Of a stretch of DNA of 64,000 bases, positions 34,745 through 46,774 are shown one piece after another; the first letter of the stretch is position 1, and each line of letters starts with the position of its first letter. Location of the stretch: contig WSYH01000851.1 in assembly GCA_036426205.1 (NCBI GenBank), forward strand, positions 72,770-136,769, in the 5' to 3' direction. The translations under genes and the position numbers were made by a program. This DNA is from Ascaphus truei. Taxonomy: Eukaryota > Chordata > Amphibia > Anura > Ascaphidae. Below the pieces are notes generated by a model. It had not been told where the DNA came from, made no database searches, and saw nothing but the letters and a program-made list of their open reading frames with translations.

Positions 34745-35462
34745 TGAAGTGCAAAGGCGGCATGATAAAATTAAGGTAAATAAAGCACCTGGTCCGATGT
34801 CATATACCCACAGGATTTTAGGGAGCTCAGTTCAGTCATTGCCAGACCATCACTTTTATTATTCAAGGTCTTCATTTCCATAGACTTAGCACCACAAGAT
34901 TGGCATAAAGCAGATGTAATTCCTATATATAAAAGTGAGATAGATTCCAACCAGGGATTTAAAGACCTACAACTCTGACACGAATAGTGGGCAAGCTACT
35001 TTAAAGTTTATTAAGTGATAATATTCAAGAATATCTTTTGGATAACAAAATTATTAGCAATAATTAGCATGGATTTATGAGGGAGAGGTAATGCCAAACT
35101 AACCTTAGTTTTTTTGAAGAGGTGAGTTTCACAAAGGCAATGCAATTAATGTGGTCTACTTAGAATTTGCAACAGCTAGTTTTAATATGGTGCATTACAA
35201 GAAGTTAGTGTACAAAATAAAGGAACTAGGTTAGGGTGAAAATATTGGCACCTGTATCGAAAACTGATGGACAGGCAGTGGAGACTTGTCATAAAAGGAT
35301 CCTTTTCAACTTGGACTATAGTTGTAAGTGGAGTGCTTCAAGGTTCAGTACTGGGTTCACTGCTTTTTAAGTTGTTTATACATGATATTGAGATTGCTAT
35401 CTATGACAAAGTCGCAATCTTTGCTGACAATACTAATTTGAAAGGTTGTGTGCATATGCAAT
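34745..35462 (+). pseudogene. CR1 LINE fragment (RT), decayed
   Basis: A diverged RT segment aligning with the CR1 copies at 36.6-37.3 kb and 46.2-45.4 kb. Recognisable pieces are AAGCACCTGGTCCGATG, TCATAAAAGGATCC and, from 35,267, QWRLVIKGSFSTWT, VVSGVLQGSVLGSLLFKLF (motif B) and IFADNTNLK (motif C, decayed FADD). It ends abruptly at about 35,462, just before the next CR1 copy begins. Confidence 0.8.
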
Positions 35463-35617
35463 AAGGAAGATGTAATATTTACAATTATTTGCACCAACAT
35501 TAACTAATCAAGTAGAGATGACCCAAATTATTGATGAATCATCCAGGAGAGTGGCAGTACTGGATTTGGTAGTATCAATAAATGTAGAAGTAATAACAAA
35601 TATTCAAGTTTGGAATA

Positions 35618-35976
35618 CTGCTGCGGCCAAGATTATTCGAGCATTTGCCCGTTCTTGGCCGCAGCAGTAGCCTGGCGCGCGCCCGAGAGTGACGGGCGCG
35701 CGCCGAAGCAGCGGAAGAGCGCCCTCCGATCGGGGCTCTCTCCCTACCGCTGCCGGGTCCGCCGGGTCCCCCGGAACCCCCTGCCGCCGTCCCGCGATCG
35801 CGGGACACCAGGGCTCCCTCGGGGAGCCCTGGACGCGCGTGCAGGGGGCGCACGCTCCCGAAGAAGCGTGACCGCGCGTCTATGACGCGCGGCACGCCGA
35901 GGGGCGGCCACTAGCAAGCCGGGAAATCTCCCGGCTTGCGGATCTGGCCGCAGTGCGATAAACTGTGTCGCCACTG
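35618..35976. mobile_element. GC-rich TA-target MITE, copy 1
   Basis: A 359-bp GC-rich insert flanked by TA on both sides (35,616-35,617, 35,977-35,978). The related CR1 copy at 46.86 kb lacks it, so the empty site is visible. The left end folds with itself (TACTGCTGCGGCCAAGA inverse at 35,653-35,669). The right end, inverted, reads CAGTGGCGACACAGTTTATC, matching the ends of the element at 59.0-59.4 kb. No ORF. Confidence 0.8.
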
Positions 35977-37832
35977 TATGTGGGTAACAGTTATCATAAC
36001 ATGGTCTCGGTTGAAATAAATTATTAAAAAAAGTTGATTAATTGGGTTCAACAAAGACTTTAAACTTTAGAAAGGCATTTTAATAAACTGAGGGCTAATC
36101 TACAAGGAATACATTGGGATGATATTTTTGCAGGGAAAAATGTACAAGATAAATGAGCAGTCTTAACAACATTTTTAGAAAAGCACACCTACAGTATCAG
36201 TGTATACCCTTTGTAATAAGTATAAAAGAAATAAGTCAAAACCACTTTGGCTAAATAAAAAGGTAAGGGAGGAAATGGAAAAGAATAGACAAGCGTTTAG
36301 ATTCTTGAAGTCAGAAGGGATGGAGGCATAATATCAGAATTATAAGGAATAACAAAATTGCAAAAGGGCAATCAAATTAGCAAAAATGGATAATGAAAAA
36401 AAGGATTGCCATAGAAAGTAATATCAACCCCAAGAAGTTCATTAAGTACATTAATAACAAAAAAATCAGAAAAGAAAATATAGGACACTTTATGTGTGAT
36501 GGGCAGACAGATTATTGGAAATAAGGAAAAAGCAGAGATATTAAACAAATTATTTGCCTCTGTGTTTACCAGAGACGAATCAATTTAAATCATAGTGCCG
36601 CAGTTAGTTAACGAAAAATTGGTTAACTGAGGAAGAAGTTCATAGGCAGATCAATAAAATTAAAGTAAAGAAGGCACCTGTCCCTGATGGCATACATCCA
36701 AGAGTTCTTACAGAGTTAAGTTCAGTAATAGCCAAACCATTACATTTAATATTCAAAGAATCCATTTCCACAGGCTCAGTACCACAAGGTTGGCATAAAG
36801 CAGATGTGGTGCCTATATTTAAAAAGGGAGCTAGATCACCACCAGGGAATTGCAGACCTGTAAGCCTGCCTTCAATAGTGGGGAAGCTACTTGAAGGTTT
36901 AATACGGATAATATTCAGGAATATCTAATGGACAACAAAATTATTAATAACAGTCAGCATAGATTTATGAAGGATAGATCATGCCAAACTAACCTTATTT
37001 GTTTCTTTGAGGAGGTAAGTAGGAATTTAGACCAGGGTAATGCAGTTGATGTGGTTTACTTAGATTTTGCAAAAGCTTTTGATACGGTTTCACACAAGAG
37101 GTTGGTGTACAAAATAAAGAAAATTGGACTCAGTAAAAAGATATGCACCTGGATTGAAAACTGAAGGATAGACAATAGAGAGTTGTCCTAAATGGAACTT
37201 TTTCAGGTTGGGATAAAGTTGTGAATGGAGTACCTCAGGGATCGATCACAGGATCGTACCTGATTTTTAACTTTTTTATTAATGACCTTGAAGTTGGCAT
37301 ATAGAGCAAAGTCTCCATCTTTGCTGATAACACTACATTGTGTAAGGTAGTAGAATAAGAGCAGGATGTTATTTCTCTCCAGAAGGACATGGAGAGACAG
37401 GAAACTTGCCCAGATAAATGGCAGATGAGGTCTAATACAGATAAATGTAAGGTTATGCATTTGGGAAGCAAGAATAAACATATGACTTACAAATTAAATG
37501 GGGAAACATTATGAGAATCCTTGATCGAGAAGGATTTAGGAGTGCACGTAGAAAGCAGACAAAGAAATAGTGCCCAAAGTCAGGCAGTAGCTGCAAAGGC
37601 AAACACGATTTTATCTTGTATTAAACAGGCAATGGATGGAAGGGAATTAAACATAATTATACCCCTTTATAAAGCATTAGTAAGACTACACCATGAAAAT
37701 GGAGCGCAATTTTGGGCAACGCACCTTAGAAAAGACATTATGGAACTAGAAAGAGTGCAGAGAAGAGCCACAAAATAAATAAAGGGGATGGACAATCTAA
37801 CTTAAGAGGAGAGGCTAGCTAAATTAGATGTA

Positions 37833-38614
37833 CAGCTCAACCCCGTTATAGCGCAATCCGCTATAACGCGGATCCGCATTTAACGCGGTTTGAGCGTGGA
37901 ACCCGAATTAAAAAAAAAAATTTAGTTTTTTTTTTTGCACACACACTGCACACACTCACTGCACACTGCATGCATTCACAGCACACTGCACACACTCACA
38001 GCACACTGCACACACACAGCACACTGCATACAATCAAAGTATACTGCATTACCTCACAGCACACTGCACACACTCACAGCAGACTGCACACACTCACAGC
38101 ACACAGCACACACTCACAGCACACTGCACACACACACACTACACAAAAACAACACACAAACAAACATCACACACATGCACGACACCCAAACAAAACACAA
38201 AACAAAAAACAACTACACACACACACACACACACACAGCACACTGCACACACTCACAGCACACTGCACACACACAAACACACACACACACACAGTCTCAC
38301 ACAGTCAAATACACACACACACACACACAAACAGAGACACACTGTCTCTTTAAGGGAGCTTGCTCTCGCAAGACGGAAGCAGAAGTAGGAAGCAGAAACA
38401 GGGAGAAGAGCTGCCAGATGCCGGGTAAGTGCTGTATGCTGTTGCCGCTGCCCCACCGGGTCTGGGAACGCTGGGAGAGTTCTCAGCTTTCCGCCTCCGG
38501 CAGACACAGTACCACCACAAAAAAAATTGGAGGACATTTTGTTTACGCGACCCCGTTTATAACGCGGTGGTTGCGGGTGGCCCCCGAGGACCATGCTATA
38601 ACGGGGTTAAGCTG
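37833..38614 (+). mobile_element. Non-autonomous pogo/Tigger-like DNA element 2
   Basis: 782 bp flanked by TA (37,831-37,832 and 38,615-38,616). Ends are CAGCTCAACCCCGTTATA and TATAACGGGGTTAAGCTG. The uninterrupted CR1 copy at about 45.0 kb shows the joined empty site (TTAGAT-TTATTTACATTAG), confirming the insertion and the TA duplication. The interior has a CACACTGCACACACTCACAG minisatellite, (CA)n, and a unique 38,350-38,520 segment. It contains no transposase. Confidence 0.83.
37940..38345. repeat. CACTGCACACACTCACAG minisatellite and (CA)n
   Basis: Tandem units of about 20 bp pass into pure CA. It is the inverse of the motif in the element at 7.1-7.7 kb. Thr/His-rich frames are artefacts. 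Confidence 0.9.
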
Positions 38615-39168
38615 TATTTACATTAGAAAAGAGGCATCAAAGACGGGATATAATAACTATATACAAATATATTCAGGGAGAGAACATGTGCTTTCAAAAG
38701 AACTATTCATCCCAAGGGCAGTACAAAGGACTCAGGTCATCCCTTAAGATTGGAGGAAATGAAATTTCACCAGCAACAAAGGAAAGGTTTACAGTATGGA
38801 CAATTACAATGTGGAATTCATTACCCATGGAGAGTGTGAATCTAGATACAATAGATTGGTTCAAAAAAGGTTGGACATCATTTTTGAAAGGGATGGTATA
38901 CAGGGTTATACCAAATCAGTAAACATGGGAAGGATGTTGATCCAGGGAGTAATCTGATTGCCAATTCTTTGAGTCAGGAAGAATTATTTTTTTCCCTTAT
39001 GAGATACTGTATCATTGGGGTTTTTGTTTGCCTTCCTCTGCCTTCCTCTGAATCCATTTACTGTAAATACAAACATAGGATAAAGTATCTGTCGTCTAAA
39101 TTTAGCATAGGTTGAACTTGATGGACGCATGTCTTTTTTCAACCTCATCTACTATGTAACTATGTAAC

Positions 39169-39960
39169 ACTTCTGATTGGCTACTGGAACTGAGGCCCGG
39201 AATGTTGGCCATTTTGCTTTCCCAAAAGGGAACACATATACTGGAATATACAAAAGTAAAAATCTTTTGGAGCCATACCTGGAAGACCTAGTTTCGATTC
39301 GGAAAAAATAAATGTTAAATGAATCACGAGTGGGGGAGATTTCTGGTTTAAAAAAAGAAAGTGGCAACATAAAAAATTGGAATAATGCATTGCAGAGGAG
39401 GGACCTTTCTGCACTGTAGGTATTAATTATGTTTTTTTTAACATAAATTCTATCTCATGCCACAAAACATACATTTCCTCAAACATATTTCAATGTATGG
39501 GTATATTTGTGTGTACAGTACAGTGGGAAAAGTGTTAAATTGAGGATTTCTTTTTTAAACTATAAAAGTTTTATGGCTTATATCATGAGAGTAATAATAC
39601 AAAATAATAATAAAAAAAATGTAAGAATATATAAATCCCGTTAAGTGCTTCCAAATCTTCAAAAATAACAAAATCCTGAATGACAGATCTTCTATATTTT
39701 TGGAAAGTATAAGCTGATGAGACGATTTTAACAGACATTATGTCATTGTGGAGATTTCTGATCAGTGCTCTTTACCTATGCGGCACGAAGGTTTCAGACA
39801 AGTCTTTGCTTGACAGTCACCAAATGTTTCTCCACAGATCTGGATGTTTTAGTTCTTTAGAACACTACACTTCACACTTGTCTTCTGTAATTCTCTTCCT
39901 TTCATATCCAGAACATAATACAGTAAGTTGCTGTTGATTTAACAGCTGACTTGCACTTTA
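39169..39960. other. Unassigned spacer
   Basis: No gene or defined repeat recognised. AT-rich from about 39,420. Confidence 0.4.
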
Positions 39961-39964
39961 CTAA

Positions 39965-40130
39965 ATAGTTGCAGGCAAGGGGACAAGCTACAGTATAGAT
40001 CAAGTTACTGACATCTGAACTGAGAGATCCTGAATTGAAATCCAGTATGATCTCTCACTGAGGCTATCTGTACAGATAATGTTACCATTGTGGATTGTAT
40101 GGTGTATGGTTGGGTTATGTATAGACTAAT
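39965..40130 (+). repeat. Possible tRNA-derived SINE fragment
   Basis: TAGATCAAGTTACTGAC (A-box-like) and GAATTGAAATCC (B-box-like) are spaced about 35-40 bp, followed by TATGATCTCTCACTGAGGC. This resembles a decayed tRNA-derived SINE head. No second copy in the window confirms it. Confidence 0.35.
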
Positions 40131-42239
40131 TATTTTTGCTATTTTCTGAAAAACAACACGGGATCATAGCAAATATCTCCAATCCAGTTGCAGCATTATT
40201 TGTGACTGTAATGAACACTGCAGTGAATTCTGTGAGTTTAGCACTACCATCAGTTGACATACAGATGTAGCCAGCTTCAGTGTTCCAAGTGCCGGGGGAA
40301 CTTGAGGTCCAGATCCTGCAGCAGTACAAAATTCTCTGTGGTGGGCCCTGTTTGGCAGAACAAATCCCCTCCTCCCTCCCCCCCTCCCCCCCCCCGCAGG
40401 CTGTCACAGCTTTTGTAGGCTGGCTACATCTGTACTATCTAACACAGTGACCATTGTTAAAGCCAAAAGTGATTTCATTCCAGTGGACTTTCAAATTCTC
40501 ATAAACTTTTGTAATCTGTTCACTTAAGATGTTTATTATTTTTATTTTTATTCAAATGAACCTTTTTACCATTTTATTATGGGATTGAATAATACTTAAA
40601 AAGATTACATCTATTTAAAGAAATACTTGTATGTAATGGTATCCATAGTATATACAGTTTTTGCAACTTAGGAGGCGTTTGGACTCATATTGATTTAAAA
40701 AATAGCTGCAAAATACTTCTATATCATTTTCTATGTCAGTATCAGATTTGACTTGATTTTTGTGACATACCCCAACAGTGATGGGGTAACCAGGCTCTTA
40801 ATAAAGGTCAAGCCCTGTTTTGGCTACCTCTGTTGTGAATATTATGGTTGAAGAGTGTCAGCTCTTTAGCCCAGCATAACTTGTAAATGTGCGACAATAA
40901 AGATTTTATGTGTTTTTGTCTTGCTACGGTCTGAGTTTCAAGGGGGGTTTTGCGGAGAAATTGTTGTCAGAATGTGCATAGGTAGTTGGGTCTGGAATTG
41001 TCAGTTTCCCTACAAATGTACCTGGGAATCATGCTTGGTTCTCGGATACCTGTAGGTCCATTATCCCGGCAATATCTCCCCTTGAAAGCACTTGCATGAC
41101 TCACCGCTAGGGTTCCCTGCTTCAGCATAACCCAGAAAGGTAAATGGGGCAAAGGGATGCAAAGTGTCCATGGAACTATAAGAGGTCCCTAGGTTAAGGG
41201 GGATACCCAGTTTAATGCCCAGGTAGCCCAGAAGCTGTATTGGGGTTCATGGGTTCCCCAACCATAAGTATAAGTGTGTGGGGAATAAAGGCTTGTAGAA
41301 AATAAAGTGCAGCATTCTATTTTATTTCCCATACTCAGAGACTTAGGATGGAATAAAAGTATATTTTATTAACATTGGATTATATGCTGTAGTATACTGT
41401 TCTGCACAGTAAATGATCTGGGACTTTCGGAACCAATGTTCAGACAGGCTACCAGGGCTTCCAAGTTGGTGCCAGTAAGTCTGCTGAATATTGGAGATGA
41501 AAGCCACCAGAGGATGCCAGGGGTGTGAAGACCATTTGGGTAACTGGGAAGGGCTCAAGTACCCACGTCCTAGGATGAATGGCAGACGTCTGGGCTGCCA
41601 TTTGTTCCACCAGACTTGGAGGAGCCTGATCCGGTGGGTGGCATCTGAATAGCAAGGGATTAAGGTGTCAAACTTGCACATGTCCCTTGGCAGATTCAGA
41701 TTCCCCACTTACCAGGCTTCTCAGACCGGCTTCACTCTGATTGGCTACCGAGAAAGTTCCCACGCTCTGATTGACTGTAGTATTTTGTGAATGCACTCAA
41801 AAATACTATAAGAAACCCCTAAGCCATTCACCAGAGAGATTCTGAGCGCCAGAAGTGTGGGTTGGCTTTTCAAAAGAGCTCTTGCGCAAATAGCAGATCA
41901 CTAGCTTCAGAAAATTCTACCCGAAAAATATTCTAAGTCCAGCTTTTTGGGACCAAGTTCTCAAAAACAAATGTAGCTGTTGCGGTTGGGATTTCAAGCC
42001 GATATTAGCTCCAGGACGTTTGGCGCTGTGTCCCGGTCAAGAAAAAACTCTTATTTAGAATGCATTAAAGCTAGGAAAGTCTAGTTTTCGAACCCAGTCC
42101 CCAAGTAAATTTACAATTTATTTCACTTTCCTGTTTTGCTCAATGAATGATCCTGTAAAAAGGTGTAAATGCCTGGTCTCGTTACAATTTTACCTGATTT
42201 CATTTCAGATGTGTTTGATGATGTCGGGATAGTATAAGA
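40131..42239. other. Unclassified dispersed repeats, no gene
   Basis: The 41,255-41,360 block (GTGTGGGGAATAAAGGCT, AAATAAAGTGCA, ACTTAGGATGG) recurs at 63,880-63,985, so part of this stretch is an interspersed repeat. A C-run lies at 40,377-40,396. Nothing encodes a recognisable protein. Confidence 0.5.
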
Positions 42240-42565
42240 ATTGAGCCTCACCCTACTCTCTGTACTCCTTGAGAAAGTGCCTGTGCGGTGCAAAACACGT
42301 GGGACGATATTTTTTCTCTATTTTTTCTTTTTGTTTTGTGGTTTGTAGCATGCAATAAATACATTTTAATATTTTTTCAAATACCCGGTGAGTTTCTTTT
42401 CCTTGGAGTTCATGTCCATCTCTACATGATTGGAGAGATGCATATGGGTTCCACGGATCCATCAACAGTACAAGCTGATCAAGCATACAGCATACAGCCA
42501 GCAGACAAGGAAGCAGTGAACGGCAGGAGTATATGCAGCTCCCCCACTGGCTTTTAAATAGAGAG
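42240..42565 (+). repeat. Dispersed repeat with decayed CTTGAGAAAG...AAAACACGT motif
   Basis: CTTGAGAAAGTGCC, GGTGC, then AAAACACGTGGGAC, a T-rich run and a CAATAAATAC poly(A)-like site. The first block resembles frog repeats of the GAAACGCGT type. The structure is too decayed to call a ribozyme. Confidence 0.4.
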
Positions 42566-43029
42566 GTACTGGTTAAGACCTGTGATCCTACTGTAGCTAC
42601 TGTATCATGAAAGGGTAACATGAAAAGGTCACATCCTTGCCCTTTACAGTTTAGTTGGGTAGGTCTCTCATATAACCTTATTATGTACTCTCTTTTGTCC
42701 TCTTAATGGCACTTATACTGTTTCAAACTATACTTTATTTATCCTATTTTTAAAATCATACCCCACTACATACTGTATTAATAAATCAGAGACTTTTTAT
42801 AGTGCTCTTCCTGGAGCTTATACTCAGCTTTTCCCTTTTTTATTTTTAGGAGAGGTATGTGAAAATTCTTGCAAAATTGCAAAACGTAATCTGTATGAAA
42901 ATGTGTCACTTGTACATGATTTATCTATTTTCAGTTAATTAATGCAAAAAAATCATGTAACCTTTAATATTAAAATTCAACAGATAATCATCTGCATTTG
43001 TCAGATGAAAGACAAGTCAGATAAACATA
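42566..43029. other. Unassigned spacer
   Basis: AT-rich, nothing recognised. Confidence 0.4.
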
Positions 43030-43152
43030 ATACATATAAGATATATATATAGATATATATATGATAGATATAAAATTATATATATAATTATATAGATATA
43101 TATATAAAATAATATATCTAGATATATATATATATATTATATATATAGTATT
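43030..43152. repeat. (TA)n / GATATA microsatellite
   Basis: AT-only tract with GATA interruptions. Confidence 0.95.
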
Positions 43153-44450
43153 TGCACTGTAGCAAACAGGTTCTAATTGTCAATTGTGGAGGTCTGTGTC
43201 CCATTACAAAGCTTGAGATTCTACATCTTGATAACCTCTAAGATATCATGACTGTGTGTTACAGATATTTATGGATATAAAAAGTTACCCATAGCACTTA
43301 TCATTAAAGTTTAAAAGTCTACATTTCATTCTTGTGCATTAACTAGTGACAAAAGACATATGTTCTTGTGGATCTTTGTAATGTCATACAGTCATATGAT
43401 TCTCTTCTGTCTTCAGGGATGTATTCTGCCACATGGCTCTCATTATATCTACGCATATCTATACTGTGGACGAACTCCAACTTATTGAAAAATATGAGCT
43501 ACAGGTGCCTCTTGTCTCTCGCACCCAACTAAAAAATCCAATTTAGAAACTCAACGTTTATTAGCAAGATGAATAAAATAGTTCTACATGCCTGTAATCA
43601 CCTATTTACACATGTTTTCCCGCAAGGAATTTTTTTGGACTGGATGACAATAGATTGTTTGATAAGGAGTTTCAAATGTTAACCAAGTTGCATAAAAAGT
43701 CACATTTCCAAACATTGTTAAATATACTGTAGGTTGTGGTTCCTTTTAGTTCTTTATATATGAATTTATTATAGAGAGCATTCAAAACCTGATAAGGTTC
43801 TTCTTGAAATGGAAGAAACGGAAACTTAAGAGGTTTGGAAAGTTCTGTACACAATATTTTGAAAAAGAAAAATGGCCAACCACTGTAGTTCTTATGATGC
43901 ATTTTAATTCCCTCACTAACAAAGGGACTTGCAATACATGCCCCATTTGGAACAAAATAGTTGAGATGGCATATTGCAAATAACCCCAACCATGTAACAC
44001 AATGTCTTCTATTTTTAATATTTGTTTCATATTTAACATATTCAGTGATATTGCACTCTGCAGTGGAGAGTTTAAGGTATTTTCATGATTATTTTTTTTT
44101 ATTGCTACCCCCAGGGAAGGGCACTGTGAAGCGCCCAGTGTTTAAGTTTTTTAAGCAAAGTTCTAAACAGCTCTGGGTCAATTCACAATGACAGATTTGA
44201 TATTTTTCCATAAATATTTTTTCCGATAGAAACTATTACAATATTATACAATTTAGTATTAAATGAAGATATACCGAATAAACTAAATGCAGTGAAGATG
44301 GATAGAATAAAGAGGACTGATATTAACTTTATGATTGTGAAAATAAAACTGCAATAATTGTATAGCAACTTTCCTATAATTTCGGTTCTATGTTTAAATT
44401 AAGTGAATATTATTCCAGTAACATTTTATGTTGGTATATAAAATACATTA
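43153..44450. other. Unassigned AT-rich spacer
   Basis: The 105-codon minus frame at 43,672-43,989 has no recognised domain. No gene is supported. Confidence 0.4.
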
Positions 44451-44675
44451 CAGTACATAGTTACATAGTAGATGAGGTTGAAAAAAGACGTACGTCCATC
44501 AAGTTCAACCTATGCTAAATTTAGACAACAGATACTTTATTCTATATCTATACTTACTTATTGATCCAGAGGAAGGCAAACAAAAAACCCCATTAAGGGG
44601 AATAATTAATTCCTTCCTGACTCCAAGAATTGGCAATCGGATTAATCCCTGGATCAACATCCTTCCCATGTATAC

Positions 44676-46594
44676 TTATTTGGTATATCCCTGTATACCT
44701 TTCCTATCTAAAAAGATGTCCAACCTTTTTTTGAACAAATCTATTGTATCTGCCATCACAGTCTCCAGGGGTAATGAATTCCACATTTTAACTGCCGTTA
44801 CTATAAAGAACCCTTTCCTTTGTTGCTGGTGAAATTTCCTTTCCTCCAACCTTAAGGGATGGCCCTGAGTCTTTTGTACTGCCCGTGGGATGTATAGTTC
44901 TTTTGAAAGCTCCTTGTATTGCCCCTGAATATATTTGTATACAGTTATCATATCCCCTCTTAGACGCCTCTTTTCTAATGTAAATAAATCTAATTTAGCT
45001 AGCCTCTCCTCATAAGTTAGAATGTCCATCCCCTTTATTAATTTGGTGGCTCTTCTCTGCACTCTCTCTAGTTCCATAATGTCTTTTCTTAGGATTGGTG
45101 CCCAAAATTGTACTCCATATTCAAGGTGTGGTCTTTCTAATGCTTTGTACAGGGGCATAATTATGTTTGCTTCCCTTCTATCCATTGCCCGTTTGATGCA
45201 AGATAAGATCTTGTTTGCTTTTGCAGCTACTGCATGACATTTGGCATTATTGCTAAGCCTGCTGTCTACAAACTCTCCTAAATCCTTCTCCATCAAGGAT
45301 TCCCCCAATATATCTCCATTTAATTTATAAGTCGCCTTTTTATTCTTGCATCCCAAATGCATAACCTTACATTTATCTGTATTAAACCTCATTTGCCATT
45401 TACCTGCCCATGTTTCCAGTCTCTCCAAGTCCTTCTGAAGAGAAATTACATCCTGCTCTGATTCTATTACCTTACACAATTCAGTATCATCAGCAAAGAT
45501 GGAGACTTTGCTCTCGATCCCAACCTCAAGGTCATTAATAAACAAGTTAAAAAGCAGGGGTCCCAGTACCGATCCTTGAGGTACTCCACTCACGACTTTA
45601 GCCCAACCTGAAAAAGTTCCATTTATGACAACCCTCTGTTGTCTGTCCTTTAACCAGTTTTCAATCCAGGTGCATATATTATTACTGAGTCCAATTTTCT
45701 TTATTTTGTACACCAACCTCTTGTGTGAAACCGTATCAAAAGCCTTTGCAAACTCTAAGTAGACCACATCAACTGCATTACCCTGGTCTAAATTCCTACT
45801 TACCTCCTCAAAGAAACAAATAAGGTTAGTTTGGCAAGATCTATCCTTCATAAATCCATGCTGACTATTACTAATAATTTTGTTTTCCATTAGGTATTCC
45901 TGAATATTATCCCGTATTAAACCTTCAAGTAGTTTCCCTACTATTGAAGTCAGGCTTACAGGTCTGTAATTCCCCGGGTGTGATCTAGCTCCCTTTTTAA
46001 ATATAGGCACCACATCTGCTTTACGCCAATCTTGTGGTACGAGCCTGTGGAAATGGAGTCCTTGAATATTAAATATAATGGTTTTGCTATTACTGAGCTT
46101 AACTCCTTGAGAACTCTTGGATGTATGCCATCGGGGCCAGGTGCCTTATTTACTTAAATTTTTTCAAGTCGCTTATGAACTTCTTCCTCAGTTAACAAAT
46201 TGGTCATTAATATGGAGGTTGTGGCTTCCTCCTGTGGCGCTACTATTGAACTTGATTCTTCCCTGGTAAACAGAGAGGCAAAGAATTTGTTTAATACCTC
46301 TGCTTTTTCCTTATCTCCAATAACCTGCCTACCCATCTCACACTGAAAGGGTCCTATATTTTCTTTTCTCATTTTTTTGTTATTAAGGTACTTAAAGAAC
46401 TTTTTAGGGTTGACCTTACTTTCTATTGCAATCCTTTTTTCATTATCCATTTTTGCTAATTTAATTGCCCTTTTGCAATTTTTGTTACATTCCTTATAAT
46501 TCTGATACGATATCTCTGTCCCTTCTGACTTAAAGAATCTAAACGCCTTCCTCTTCTTGTCCATTTCCTCCCCTACCTGTTTATTTAGCCACAT
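44676..46594 (-). pseudogene. CR1 reverse transcriptase (ORF2 C-terminal part)
   Basis: The reverse transcriptase copies CR1 RNA at the target nick. From 46,594: the linker WLNKQVGEEMDKKRKAFRFF; from 46,013, PIFKKGARSHPGNYRPVSLT, NSQHGFMKDRSCQTNLICFF, VVYLEFAKAFDTVSHKRL (motif A, usual LDFAKAFD with D to E), VVSGVPQGSVLGPLLFNLF (motif B), IFADDTELCK (motif C, catalytic DD intact) and LERVQRRATKLIKGM. The C-terminal frame ends KKRLDIFLDRKGIQGYTK. A gap between 46,013 and 46,154 needs a frame change, so the ORF is broken there. The 445-codon RT frame is otherwise open. Confidence 0.93.
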
Positions 46595-46774
46595 TGGTTT
46601 TTACTTATTTCTTTTATACTTATTACCCAAGGGTATACACTGATAAGTGTGCTTTTCTAACAATGTTTTAAAGACTGCCCATTTATCTTCTACATTTTTC
46701 CCTGCAAAAACATCATCCCATTGTATTACTACTAGATTAGACCTCAGTTTATTAAAATCTGCCTTTCTAAAGTT

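Larger units (their letters stand above)
35515..39168 (+). pseudogene. CR1 LINE copy, endonuclease end to 3' tail, with two insertions
   Basis: This is the second CR1 copy on plus. It begins inside the endonuclease region (TQIIDESSRRVAVLDLVVS, about 35,520) and continues through the RT: NSQHRFMKDRSCQTNLICFF, VVYLDFAKAFDTVSHKRLVY (37,049), the VPQGS-like block and FADNT near 37,325. The C-terminal YKALVRLHHENGAQFWA and ELERVQRRATK follow (37,670-37,778), and then, after an insertion, VKMWNSLP-like codons near 38,810. The 3' tail ends in ACTATGTAACTATGTAAC at about 39,150-39,168, the usual CR1 octamer tail. Two DNA elements sit inside it (35,618-35,976 and 37,833-38,614). Many stops are present. 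Confidence 0.87.

Noticed and set aside
35575..35974. Arg/Ala-rich frames in a GC-rich island, possible CpG-island promoter of a host gene
   Set aside because: The whole GC-rich block is a TA-flanked MITE missing from the related CR1 copy.
37935..38747. 270-codon frame with His/Thr repeats
   Set aside because: Starts in a minisatellite and ends in CR1 sequence; chance open frame.
42271..42302. Hammerhead-like CTTGAGAAAG...AAAACACGT
   Set aside because: Both core blocks are mutated and the position of the cleavage nucleotide is G, which hammerheads do not accept. Kept only as a dispersed repeat.
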